Below the pieces are notes generated by a model. It saw nothing but the letters and a program-made list of their open reading frames with translations, was not told the DNA's origin and ran no database searches. DNA of 64,000 bases. It comes from Tribonema minus (taxonomy: Eukaryota > Sar > Xanthophyceae > Tribonematales > Tribonemataceae). The stretch spans positions 703,090 to 767,089 of the forward strand of contig JAFCMP010000522.1 in NCBI GenBank assembly GCA_017506865.1, written 5' to 3'. Shown here one piece after another: positions 33,101 to 44,071 of this stretch; position 1 is the stretch's first letter; the number at the start of each line of letters is the position of its first letter. Both the position numbers and the translations under genes were made by a program.

Positions 33101-34632
33101 CATAGTGGCCACTTGCTGCGCCAGCAACAATGGTTGGTGGCAGCTGGTGAGTCTCGTGGTGATGCGATGGCATGTGTTTCAGATAGTTGTGGTACCTCAA
33201 GGACGGCGTCGATCAGCCAGACAGTACAACTCGGTCTGCGGACTGGCAAGTTACTGCTGCATCAGGCACACAAGGCTCTGCAACAGCAACGCTCAGCACT
33301 GCCGCATCAACAGCAAGCCTCCGCAGTACAGCACCTGCGGTCGGCACTGGTCCAGCGTTAATCACCAGCGCAGCACCAGCATCAGCGGCAGCTCCTCCTC
33401 GCAGCACCACAGCAGCAGCAGTGCTCTGCTCTGGCAGGCGGCACTGGTGTTCATCAACCACTGTGTCCTAGAGTGCAATGGACACGCTCACCAACATCAA
33501 CAAACGTGGCTGCAGGGCCCACAATAGAGGATGCTGCTCTTGTGCCCACTATGGCATCGATGACGCCTTTGTGCCGTTCGATCCAGGGATCTGTGACCAA
33601 GGTATGTGCAACAGTCCCTGCTGACATGGGCGCCTCTACGAAACCGCCTGCCGCGACGCTTGTCAATGACAGCCTCTCAGGAGATGCAAGACTCGACGGC
33701 GAGATACAGCTGTCCCTGTTGCCTCTGGCAGGCCACCGCTGCACGCAATACACCACTGTCACGTAGCTCAGCAGCACCAACAGCCTGAGCAACACAGGGA
33801 CGGGCATTGCATCATGTCACAGCAGTGAAGGCTCTGCATCGTTTGGAGAGGTTGGAGGCAACTGTGGCATCTTAGAATTATTGACGACAGCGTCCAAAAC
33901 CCATGAACTCATCACGGCAATCAATTTCAGGGTGAATGCCACGGGTTTCCCCACACCTGTGTGTGGCAGCGATGGTGGCACAGCAGTGGCCAACGGCAAC
34001 AACAGGCAACGCTCAATCGCTGGGAATCCATTGGCAGTTGAGTGCAACCCGGAGGCATTTCAGCTCGTTGCAGTGGTAACTACAGCTGGCGCACGTTGGT
34101 TGGCGGAGGCCGTGCGACGCAAGGCCATGGTGCTTGTACAGCAAGGCACTGCACGAGCTGGGATCACGGCGTCTGCGCGATGCGCAGCACCAGTGCCTGC
34201 GCAGCATAGTCCAATGGCAGGGCGTACAGCAATGACGACACGCAGCATTGACCCCGGAGAGGTAGCCGCACGCAACAATGGCAGCCATACGGGGCATACA
34301 AGCGGCGAGGGTGAGGCACACACTGCTGGCAGCTGTGTCGCAATATGCAACGGCGGAGGCAAGGCATACAGCTATGCTGTGCTGCGTGACGACGAGGTCA
34401 GGACGCATGATGTGGTGGTGCCACGCGGCGGGGAGAACGATGTACAGCTGATGGCACACACCGCAGTTATGCGGCAGAAGGCGCATAGTGATGTGGTGGC
34501 GCATGGCTTCCAGGACAAGGAGCCTAACGCGACAGGGGAAGGCGGCGGCAGTAGCGGAGCACAATCGGTGCCACGGAGAGCGATGATGCGCATGCCGGTG
34601 TACGCATCGAGAGCTAGAGCTCGGGCGACAGT
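33100..34632 (+). pseudogene. Third, inverted copy of the long gene's C-terminal part
   Basis: The plus strand matches the minus strand of about 11950-13380 and 5960-7430. Open segments in several frames (33086-33361, 33187-33471, 33473-33766, 33881-34708) give the same residues as the tandem copies, for example AEAVRRKAMVLVQQGTARAG and PAQHSPMAGRT. It keeps the ~80 bases that copy 2 lost. It starts abruptly at the hAT-like end and stops matching near GGGCGACAGT at 34632, before the normal C-terminus. It is more diverged than copies 1 and 2 are from each other, so it is the older duplicate. Confidence 0.8.
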
Positions 34633-34716
34633 GAGGCAAGGTCGCGTAGCTGATAGGATCATCAGCAGTGCGGTCAAGGCTAGGCTGATGAGAAGTCACA
34701 CAATGTGAGCACTTTG

Positions 34717-35838
34717 AGGTATAGCATACTTCTATCTGTTTCCGTCAGTCTCAAATACCCAAAAGTAGTTGTGAGCGTGGCGCAGCCATCACATCTCATC
34801 CAACAAATTCTTGTGGTGCTTGACCAGGGCACATTTTGCTATCATTAAGGCTTTCTTCCACACGAACTTCAAGCGTAGCTTCACTATAAGTGTTGGCAAG
34901 CGACGGTGAGTGTAGTGTACGGACAGAGGCCTACTGTGCACATGCGACTATGTTACTAAGTTAGTAGACCGTCAAAGTGGTCATGTTAACTACGCGCGAC
35001 CATTTCCACCCGTCCCGTGGATTTCGTTTAAGTTTCCGGGACATTAGCAATTTATGTTGCAACTGCAGTACGTTGTAGGATTGTTGAGTTTGAAGTACCA
35101 CTGCCAGCTACATTTGAAAATGCCAGCGGCAGCCTCGCACAACATGCAGGAGGCCAAGGTTCTCCATGAACTTGCGAAGCCACCCGTCTTTCCCTGCCCG
35201 TAATCTACACGGTACCAGAACTGGTCACGACGGAGTGGCTTCTTTGCCGTGCCCTGGTACCTCTTTGACACCCAGCACCTGAGCACTGTGGCATGGGGCG
35301 GAAAGCGCGCACACTGCGGATGTGCTGTGCGCTGGGTTGAAATCACCTGCAGTGGCAGCCACTGGGACAGCAGGCACCATTCCGCGCGGGCTCCTGCGGC
35401 GAGGCACAGGCACAGGGGCGTCCACAGCCGCAGTTGCCAGACCGCCTTGTCCTGGCACCACTCACTCAGGCTCAGGGTAGTCTTGGGAGGGGGGGACCTG
35501 AGGCTCTTCGGCAGCATTGTCCTCCCCCGACTGCTCGATTACGTCCACAGCCTTGAACTCGTAGTGGCGCAGCTGATGCAGTGCCTTGGCCTTGCGCAGC
35601 TGCTGCCATGTCAGCCATAGGGCTCTCTTGGTGGCATCTTCAAAGCGGGCCAGGTAGGCGGGCCTGCCGCCATGGCCTGGCTTCCTTGCATATCTGTATG
35701 TTGTTGATTGCAAGAGCAGACTCTGCGTTCTCGCCATCAGTATCCCATGCACTGTAACAACGCACGGAGCATGCATATGTGGGTGAGAGAGGTGTCAAGG
35801 TGTGATGTGCATACTACCATAGAAGTATGCTATAGACA
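34717..35838. repeat. Segment bounded by 16-bp inverted repeats
   Basis: TATAGCATACTTCTAT near 34720 is matched by its reverse complement ATAGAAGTATGCTATA near 35819. The segment between them holds the candidate last exon at 35462-35751. It may be the footprint of a small element or coincidence. Confidence 0.35.
35462..35751 (-). CDS. Candidate last exon of a minus-strand gene, weakly chromodomain-like
   Basis: The segment starts after a good acceptor (TTGTTACAG) and ends at TGA. One frame gives RPAYLARFEDATKRALWLTW and ALHQLRHYE, whose spacing (Y-L-x-R, W, then Y-E) recalls a chromodomain, but the usual WE and acidic signature is weak. The first third also reads well in a second frame (WDTDGENAESALAINNIQI), so there may be a frame change. 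The exon could belong with the small exons further right (37.5, 40.6 and 42.1 kb), which lie on the same strand. Identity not established. Confidence 0.35.
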
Positions 35839-37534
35839 ATAAAATATCATCCTCCTCACCAATTGTGGATTAACGTGTGGCTATGTGCTGTTACCGTGCA
35901 CCTCCTCATGCGTTGTGATTGCCTCATGATTGCTGTGCCCTCTGAAAACAAATGGGCAGCAAACATACAGCAACAGCGGTTGGACGTTCGAAAGCCATGG
36001 TGTAGTTTGGCGAAGTCAACAACGATGGAAGCAATGCGTGTAAGTTGCACAAATCCGTACGCGCAAAGGTGTGCACGTTCATGTATCAATTATGTGCGTT
36101 TTACAAGTGCGTGATATCCGCTTCACCTAGCACACATCGCGGTGTCTGCATTATTCGACACGCAACAACTCAACAGGGCAAGTAGCAACTGGTAGTGTGA
36201 TGCAGATTTTTTGCTTGTGTCCGACAGCTGGGATGTGTGATGTAGTGTCACAAAACATGCGCGCAAGGGACTCGCGTGGCACTACTTTATGCAATGCCTG
36301 CCTATCATATACTCCAACTCTAATTTTCGCATCCAATGCTTCCGTCAAACCCACGCTCAACTCACATCCCCCAACGTAGCCAGTTCCCATGCAGCTGCAG
36401 CAATGTCAGCGACAATGTGCCCAGGCTTGACGCACCCATTGACCATTTTGCGACACAGCAGTACATGCAACAAGAGGCAGACAAGGGGTAAGAAGCGTAT
36501 CAACATGTACAGCACACGCTGAGTTTTCAACTGCTGAATTAAGTGCGACACACAGCTCCGCACTGAGCAATAAGTAATACGCGACTTGCTCTCGAGCTTC
36601 AAAAAGATGCTGATCCGTGATGACAAGAGCCTGGCTATGCCTTGATGGGATGCATACATTGTAGGGATGAACCGCAGTGGGCCAAGCAGTTGAAGTGTGC
36701 AAGACTGTTTGGAAGGTACAGCGGAAGACAACAGGGACGAACGCCCCCCCACTGTTGCCAGACGTTTCTAACGTACTTACCATATAGTAGCCTGTTTGCA
36801 CTTGAAGTGCTTCATGGTATTGTGACATTGTCAACCGCATGCATCATGCATGTCACACGCGTGTGGAAGTTCAAGGCGGCTGAGATGGGAAAGCGACCTA
36901 CTTCCGTACTTCCACTTGAGGAGTAAATGCTCATCAGAAATCTTATCAGAAATCTTGAATACTTGCAAAAGTGCCAGTGATAACGTGCCCGCTTTCTGAT
37001 GGGAAACATCTACATACATCCCAATGATTACCCGAGGCAGCAATGCGAGTATTTCCGCATAGCTTATGCCATCATGATTAATGAAAGTACTGTTTCGAAC
37101 ACTTGGGATGGCACCTCACAAGACACAGCAAGACATATATAATATACAGTGCCCCTCAAACCGCAATGTGTATTGACTTGTTGCGGCGTGCAAAGTGCTG
37201 CAAGGCCTGCACAGCTGCCGTCCGGCAGCATAGTGTCTACTGTTGTATATTCTATGTGCACCTCCTGTACAGCAGGAAATGCATGTGCTTGCGCACATTG
37301 GCATGAAATCCCCAGCATGCTGTCAGCTCAGGCACCTGACATTCCTTGTGTATTGATGGCAGTAAATGTTGAGGATATCAAAGAGGTTCATGTTACAGGC
37401 GAGAGTATGTGCACATCATCTGCGTGCATGCAGTGCTGAGGAAATGGACAACTGTATTCAGACACATCCAAGGGCCAATGCTATGCAACATGCGCATGAA
37501 GTTTTGAGCCCCAGCAGCAGTGACGGATACTTAC

Positions 37535-37685
37535 CAACACAAGCGTCTTGCGTTGAGATGTGGTTGAAGTTTCTTGTTGCGCTACGGCTGAAGCCCTCGT
37601 GCACGCACGCACTCGATCGCGCTTGATCTTGTAACAAAGCGTTGTGAACGCCGCCTTGCCATAGAATGTGTAAGCGTTGCGCTCC
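37535..37685 (-). CDS. Candidate internal exon (151 bp)
   Basis: Bounded by a TTGACAG acceptor and a GTAAGT donor, open throughout with AYTFYGKAAFTTLCYKIKRD. Lies in AT-rich sequence where longer frames are lacking. Unknown family; suggested member of the minus-strand gene that starts at 42264. Confidence 0.35.
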
Positions 37686-38158
37686 CTGTCAATTGCCTTG
37701 AAACATTGTGACGGTGGTCAGCTGTATCTGCGACATGGCCATGAGGTGCAGCAAACAAAGAATGAGTCAAGATTGAATGTGATTGAGATGCAATCATGTG
37801 TGGTGGGGGGCGAGGGGGGCCTGAGCAAATCTGCAGCAGTTTGTTTATGGTATCATGAATGCATGACTGTGATCAGCAGCTTACAAGTGCTTGTTCCTGG
37901 CACAAGCTCGTTGCCATCGAATGAGTGAGAGAGCTTCAATTGCTCAGCAAAGCAAGCACACCAATCCAGCATTGAGAAAAATATGAGCGTTAATATGTAG
38001 ACAGCGCCCGTCAATCAGCAGGTATTAAAAAGCCAGCACATGGCTTTGAGGTCAACCTTGCAACATTTCAGTGCATACCCTTCTTGAAGGGTTCTGCACT
38101 GACAAGCTAAACTGCAGTTGAAAAGTGTGTTTCAACCTCAAACACTTTAAACGCTTAC

Positions 38159-38340
38159 CATGGGCATCTGGCAGATGAACAAGAAGAGCAGGGAGACAAG
38201 AGTGACCCCCCTCCCCCCCGCCCATGGGTCATTGAACGCTGTAGCGCGAAATCTTTAGAGCTTCCAAGCACACAGCGATGTCAGCATTCCGACAGATTCG
38301 CCACAACCTGCAGGTTTGCAGCATGACAGAGGTGTTGTCA
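38159..38340 (-). pseudogene. Diverged copy of the exon at 42055-42264
   Basis: On the minus strand ADIAVCLEALKISRY aligns with GDIALYIEALEIPRY of the exon at 42055-42264, and the DNA shares ACCTGCAGGTTTGCAGCATG and GTCACAATGTG in the same order. It ends at a GTAAGC donor like its relative. The reading frame is broken, so this looks like a decayed duplicate exon. Confidence 0.45.
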
Positions 38341-38579
38341 CAATGTGTCAGGCATTTGCTGCATTTAAGGTTTTTCTATTGTGATGCGTGACTTCCAAGA
38401 GTGCATATGACTGCACTCTGTCTTGAGGCAAAACCTTACTATAGAGGTAATTGCAAACTGACCGCAATTCTTGAAAGGTGCAGGTTGAAAAAAACGAAGC
38501 ATTTGGCAAGACTCTTGATTCAAGAGCCACAAATTTCTTGAGATGCCACCTTGAAAATGGGGACATGTTGCCAGCTTTG

Positions 38580-40610
38580 CAGAGCGACTTCTGGCAGTAT
38601 CGGCTGCTAGAAGCGCTGCCTTGCTGACCTGCCTTTTGCTTAGGGCTACTGTTATGGTTAGAGGTGGGGTCAGGGTTAAGTACGTTTACGATTAGACTTA
38701 GGGGCGGACTTGGCCAAGGACAAGCGCTTCATCAGCACGCACCAACGCTCATTCACCTCAGGATAACCATTACGTGATTGCCGAATTCAACTGCAGGTTG
38801 AAATTCATACACTCCTCCGAGCGCGCTGTCATAATGTACGCGCAGGACGTGGCGTCGCTTGAAGATACTTGTTCACTCTGGCACCGCGCCATTTACGCGT
38901 GTGCAGCACTTCAAAGTCAAGTTGAACTTATCGCTGAGCGCTGCCCAATCACGCTGCGCACCAACATCGGTGATCATGGAGGTCATGAAGTTGCACAGCA
39001 TGGAATGGCATAACGTGTAGGCAGTACTTCACATTTGAGGTTAAATTTGGTACTTCAATTTTCAGTTCAACTTATCACTGAGCACTGCCATCACGGAGCA
39101 CTGCAGCCTGGCTTTGCCAGAGATTGATACCCGTCAGCAATCAGGATTCATAAGATTCTACTGCAAGTTGGTCGTGTGCCACTACCTTGTAGTGCACTTC
39201 ACCAAGTCCCTTGACATGACTCCTTCAGCTGGTTTGCTCTTGATGTCAATTGCATGCGTCTGAACAGACACCACTGCTGCTGTGTTTTGTACGGTTCATG
39301 CAGAAGGGAAACCTAACCTAGTGTAGCGTCAACATGGCAGGCAAGCTGACCTTCACCTGAAACATGGACCCAATGACATCAAAGTGCATTATTAAGATAC
39401 AAACACTGCAGTGCACTCAGGGTTGAAACAGTTCCCTGTGCTTATACGTGAAAAGTCGCCCTTCATCAGAATTAAACAAAACCATGGGCAAACTGGCTTC
39501 ATGGGGCATTGTAATTGCATCATGCTGCCAAGCAATGTACCGGCTACAAATTTCAAACTACCTTACATAGTGCCATTTGTAAGTGGGTGTGCTTTGCAAA
39601 CGCCAATGTACGATTGTTGCAGACTAGGCAACGAGCCTAGGTAACTTATGAAGTTCTTTGAATGACTTCGGAGCGTGATGCTTTCGCAGTGTACGTATAG
39701 CATTGACTTCAAAGTGATTTCCCCGCAGCACGTGCAGTTTAGGGAAACACTGTCATTGCTGTCTACTCTATGTGCCATGAACCACTGCACGTTGTGAATA
39801 GGCTGACTTTTTATGCTCAATGGAAGTGTACTCGTTTTTTGAGGAGTTCTGGGACCAAACATTAAAAGAACTTCAAAGAAGTGCAAAAGCTTGTTGAAAT
39901 GCCACTCACATGATGAGAAATCAATCCCGCCTTCCTGAGGTCTTTGGCATGGCGTATCACTTGCTTTGCCGCACCTTTGCTGATCATTGGCATTGCTGCA
40001 CTGGTTTGTGGCATGCCACCGTGGCATGCCAGTTAGTAATCGACAGTCTAGCAGCTGGAACTCAATCAGCTGCCCAGACCCCACCAAATATGCAAGCACT
40101 GGTGGCGCTGAGCTGTGCATTCTTACCGGTAGCATCAATAAGCAGTCAACGGACTAGCGCAAAAATGCACCCACTGATATTGGGCGGGGGGGGGGCAAAT
40201 GTAGCTGTTGGCCCGCACCTACCCACAACATACTACAGGTTCAAGTGTGCTTGCTGGCTTTGGTTGTGATGAGGCTTCGTGTGCTTCGTTGCTGTATCTG
40301 AGCGTTTATTGCTGCATGTGCTGAACACAAGTGCCCGCTGTTGTGGTGATCCGATCAACGCAGCAAAATTGGTCATCGCACTTTTGTCCTGGGATTCGAG
40401 CGTTCACTTGGGCTGTTTGTGGGAACAGCGGCTAGGAAAAACAAGTCAGCCTGTGAGATGCAGTGGCAGTACTGCTAGTAGTAGTCAACACTATCCCAGC
40501 TGCCAGGCTCGTGCTAAAGACGTCATTGCTGCACTGGAGGCTCGACTGTGTAATTTGGTGTTTGGTTTGTTGTACTTCAATAACTTCAACTCCATGATGT
40601 TTTGACGTGA
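38580..40610. other. AT-rich stretch without a supported gene
   Basis: Only short, unsupported frames occur. The 191-codon minus-strand frame at 39563-40138 has no domain, no splice context and a composition like the surrounding sequence, so it is not called. There is one run of G near 40185. Confidence 0.45.
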
Positions 40611-40617
40611 AGCTCAC

Positions 40618-40697
40618 CTTGCGTTGCTGAAGCTCTTGAGCATTTCAGCTGCTTGCTGGTCACAAGAGTCTGCCGCCCTGGTGTCGTCCGTTGAACC
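40618..40697 (-). CDS. Candidate internal exon (80 bp)
   Basis: Acceptor TATTGTCAG and donor GTGAGC bound an open segment with DQQAAEMLKSFSNA. Strand and spacing fit the gene that may start at 42264. Too short to identify. Confidence 0.3.
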
Positions 40698-42054
40698 CTG
40701 ACAATAGCAGCGAGCACAGCAGTTATTGTGAGAGCTTGAAGTGATCGCTGACTGGCGACGAAAATACAAACTTGAGAGTATATAGTGAATAATTTGAGGG
40801 TGACATTTTTTCTTTTGATTGCACTTGTCTCGCATACATACCCCAGAACAGCTGTGGACTTATTGTTTTGATATTCAATCACTCTGCAAGGCATGCCATC
40901 GACTGAGGGGCATGTATGCGTCAATACAACTCAATTGAGCCGTGTGCAAATAAGTTGCCAACGTTCTCAAGAACCCACCCTGCGGAAGGAACCCCAGTCC
41001 CACCTCTAGTTGTCAACCAAATCCCTGTGAAATCATGCAAGGTGTGCTGAGTGCAGGCTCCATTGCCAAGGTGCAGATGTGCCCATCAGCAGGCATCGGA
41101 AGGTCAGCACTGTGGCATGAGCTGGACCTTGCCAAACTTGAACATGCAAGTCGGGAGGCCCACTGTGCGCAGATCAAGTTTGGGTACGCATACGAACCTG
41201 TCACAGGTACAGTGCGCCTACGGTGCCACGCTGCCCGCCAACATCCTGGTGGCACCAATACACCAACACGGATACAAGTAAAAAGGAGAAGTACCACCCT
41301 ACATAGGTGACAATTGGTTGTTGGACCTTGCAAGCATTTGTGATGTTTAGACGTGACGCTGTGATCCTGAGCTTGCACATGCGTGCTGCCGCCTGTGACT
41401 TCTTTCCAGATACCACTTCTGGTGGCGAGTGTGCCAGGCAGTGCTTGGCCATGAAGTCAAGAAGCATGCAAGTTATGGTATACTTCTTAAGTAGTAGTCA
41501 GAATGTGACTCTTATAGCTTCAAAAATCTCTGACCATCAATGCGTTCTTTGTTGGGGTACATACTTGAAACAAGAGCACCCGCTTCCTTGAATACTTCTA
41601 TGTCAATAAAAGGCCTGGCTGGCCAATAGAGTCAGTCTCCTCGCTTCCCAAAGCGTGCGCTTTACAATTGCAAAGCGGTATGTATATTTGTTGTTTTCAC
41701 AGGCATCCGCGTATATCTCTCCAGACAGCCAGCGTAGTATAGCACCCTTACAGCAAATACTGCGGACAACGAGTATGTGCGTGCCACATGTACGCCTTGG
41801 TAGGACTCTGTTGCATGCCTTGTACATCCCCCCTCCCCCGGGGGCGGCTGCATGTAGCTCAGAGCGAGCAGCAGCCACAGCGGTCTCACGGGGCACCGTG
41901 TGACACATGATCAGATGGTGCCTAATGGTGCAGCAATGATATAAGGTGTCTGAAAGTGAATCCATGGAGACCTGAGCACTGATGTGCTCAGAACATTACT
42001 TGCACAGCATAGCCTTCTGTGCTGTTGACACTTATTTTCTTAACAAGGGCTTAC

Positions 42055-42264
42055 CTTGGCAACTGGTTGAAGAAGAAGAAGAGCTTCTTCAAGAGTGGTA
42101 AACACCAGCCGGATGTAGCGCGGAATTTCCAGGGCTTCAATGTACAAAGCGATGTCGCCGTTGCAACAATCTGCAAAGACCTGCAGGTTTGCAGCATGAC
42201 GGACATATGTCACAATGTGCGGGACGTTCGCTTCGTCCACGGTCGACTGGTTCGCTGCATTCAT
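42055..42264 (-). CDS. Candidate first exon (70 codons) just inside a hAT-like end
   Basis: ATG at 42262-42264 opens exactly 70 codons to a GTAAGC donor, phase 0. The translation includes EANVPHIVTYVRHAANLQVF and LEIPRYIRLVFTTLEEALLL, a helical, natural-looking sequence. An acceptor-like GCAG lies a few codons in, so the exon could instead be internal. Its position about 170 bases inside the element end at 42434 suggests a gene carried by that element; a transposase N-terminus is possible but nothing in the sequence proves it. A diverged copy lies at 38.2 kb. Confidence 0.45.
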
Positions 42265-42299
42265 GGTCAGTGATTTTAATATGTGGTTTGAATGAAATA

Positions 42300-42434
42300 T
42301 GTAAAGGTTCTTGTGCCGAAAGGTTGAAAGGTTCGGGGGGCCGAACTGTTCGGATGTTATCGGTGGTACGTACGAAGTACGTGGAACCGATATATATCGG
42401 ATCTGGTTAACCCCTCTGGTTAGCAGCTCACTGC
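42300..42434. mobile_element. Second end of a hAT-like element
   Basis: The element end reads ...ACCCCTCTGGTTAGCAGCTC ACTGC and is followed by CCACTATG, the same 8 bases (reverse-complemented) that start the gene fragment at 33101. A GTACGTACGAAGTACGTGG hairpin and CCGATATATATCGG lie inside, as in the partner end. Both ends face right, so an inversion or two insertions must be assumed. Confidence 0.55.
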
Positions 42435-42576
42435 CCACTATGATAGCCGATCGCATATGTTGTACCTTCAGTCTCGTTGGAGAGTTGCGGCCGCTGATGC
42501 TGTAGGGCCGCACGCTTCCGCTGCTGCAGCAAGAGGTCGCTGTTGCCAGTACCAGCCGATGCTGCTGTGTCATCGA
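42435..42576 (-). pseudogene. Fragment of the long repetitive gene between two elements
   Basis: Matches about 13370-13530 of copy 2 in the same orientation (GATAGCCGATCGCATATGTT, CAGCCGATGCTGCTGTGTCA). It adjoins the hAT-like end on its left and the inverted-repeat LINE structure on its right, and picks up in the gene exactly where the 33.1-kb fragment leaves off. Confidence 0.8.
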
Positions 42577-42837
42577 TGCCGACGGCACTTCCAACAACCT
42601 TGCGGCGGGATTCCGGGCTAGTCCGAAAATTCGGCGGCTGGTCACTGCAGCGCCTGGAGTAGAGGAGATTCAAGGTGTGCCTCTCTCCGCTGCAGGCAGG
42701 CTGGCGACCAACTTGGCGGTGGGGTATGTAGGTATCATGTGGCGGCGTCGCGTGCCATGTGAGGTCGTTGCACATGTGCCATTGTGGAAGGTTTAGCCCA
42801 CATGCATCTGTATGATGCTTCTGTATCCTTGTTGTTC

Positions 42838-42890
42838 GTATCCTACGGCACAGTTGGTATCCTACGGCACAGTTGATATCCTACGGCGCA
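42838..42890. repeat. Three tandem copies of an ~18-bp unit
   Basis: GTATCCTACGGCACAGTTG recurs three times with one or two changes (the last copy reads ATATCCTACGGCGCATGTA), directly left of the foldback element. Confidence 0.85.
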
Positions 42891-42899
42891 TGTACTTCC

Positions 42900-43057
42900 T
42901 GTGCGCCCAGGTGTTGTCGATGCAACGCATCTCGGTACCTGTACGACATTTGTCGATGCGACATTTGTCGATGCAACGCATCTCGGTACCTGTACGACAT
43001 AATGTTGAAGTCGTACAGGTACCGAGATGCGTTGCGTCGACAACACCTGGGCGCACA
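42900..43057. mobile_element. 158-bp foldback (hairpin) element with 4-bp target duplication
   Basis: The ends are 48-base inverted repeats with one mismatch, starting TGTGCGCCCAGGTGTTGTCG. TTCC flanks both sides (42896-42899 and 43058-43061). The left arm is partly duplicated (the segment TTTGTCGATGC...GTACGAC occurs again), giving an asymmetric hairpin. Partial matches to its end lie at about 28211 and 28997, so it is a family in this genome. Confidence 0.85.
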
Positions 43058-43627
43058 TTCCTGGCATGGGATGCCTGGGATCAGGCCTCTTGACTTGGTC
43101 AAACCCCCCCCATTGCACTGGCCATGCTATGGAGGGCCATGCTATGGGGTGCAGAACATTGCTCTGACCAGTACAGCTGACGTTCACCATCAGCAACAAT
43201 GATGCCATGTGGGAGGGACACGCAGACACCAGCCAGGCCTTGAAGCTGTTGCGCTGTCGGCACAGGTGCTGATACGCATCCATCCGATCTGAGTCAAAGC
43301 CTGTCTGCAAACAATACGTGCCGCAACATTCATTTAGTAACATGATCCTGAAAGCAGGTTTGACATCCACACCTGGCTTATTTGCGCCCTCTGTAAACCG
43401 AACCCCCCCCCAAAACACCATGTGCCACGTTACAGTGGCACTGAATTGTCCCTGCATGGGCCATGGCGCAGGCCAGCGTAGTAGACTGGCTGCCTATACC
43501 TCGTGCAAAAGGACTGCAAAAAGGGATCGTTGCGTGCTCATGACGACAGACAATGTGGTCCTTTGTGCATAGCGCACAGAAGGAGCAAGTTGGCAGGTGC
43601 AAAAGTGAAGATTTGGCTGATAGCCTC

Positions 43628-44060
43628 GATGTACTTTTTATAAATTCTCGCTGTACTTCGAAGTATTTTGATTCTCGCTCAGGGCGTGAAAAAGTCCAGA
43701 TGATTACCTCAAAAGTTTGTGGCACGGTGGCTACATGTCATGCGACAGTCTGAAAGTGTCTCAATGACAACTACTTAAACGAAGCCACCAAATGGCAAGA
43801 TGTACTTTTGATCAATTCTCGCTCAAAGCGCGAAAAAGCCCAGATGGTGCATGTCCAGTTTGCAACCACAAACTACATGCATCTTGTGCATGAATGCCTT
43901 GAAGGTGTCTCAACGCGCACTGACAATGACTCCTGACGGACATCGCCAGGAGGCAAGATGTACTTTTTATTAATTCTCGCTCAGGGCGCGAAAAAGCCCA
44001 GATGATTGGCATCTAGCTGTAAGGAATCTACATGTCGTATGACAGTCTGAAAGTGTCGCA
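43628..44060. repeat. Three tandem copies of a ~165-bp unit at the LINE 3' side
   Basis: GATGTACTTTT...AATTCTCGCTC followed by AAAAAG(T/C)CCAGATG recurs at 43628, 43799 and 43958. The same GATGTACTTTTTATTA string ends the right inverted-repeat arm (about 49530-49550, reverse-complemented), so this motif marks the inner edge of both arms. Confidence 0.85.
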
Positions 44061-44071
44061 ACGACAACCAC

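Larger units (their letters stand above)
42577..43640. repeat. Left arm of the inverted repeat enclosing the LINE
   Basis: Two blocks match the reverse complement of 49530-50280: 42577-42765 (CGACGGCACTTCCAACAACC, GGTCACTGCAGCGCCTGG) and about 43180-43640 (TACAGCTGACGTTCACCATC, CCGCAACATTCATTTAGTAA, CAGTGGCACTGAATTGTCCC). About 400 bases between the blocks, with the foldback element, have no match on the right and are an insertion in this arm. Confidence 0.9.

Noticed and set aside
35560-35700. A firm chromodomain call
   Set aside because: The spacing of a few residues fits, but key aromatic and acidic residues are weak and a second frame reads equally well over part of the segment.
39563-40138. 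191-codon minus-strand open frame
   Set aside because: No domain, no splice context, and a composition like the AT-rich surroundings.
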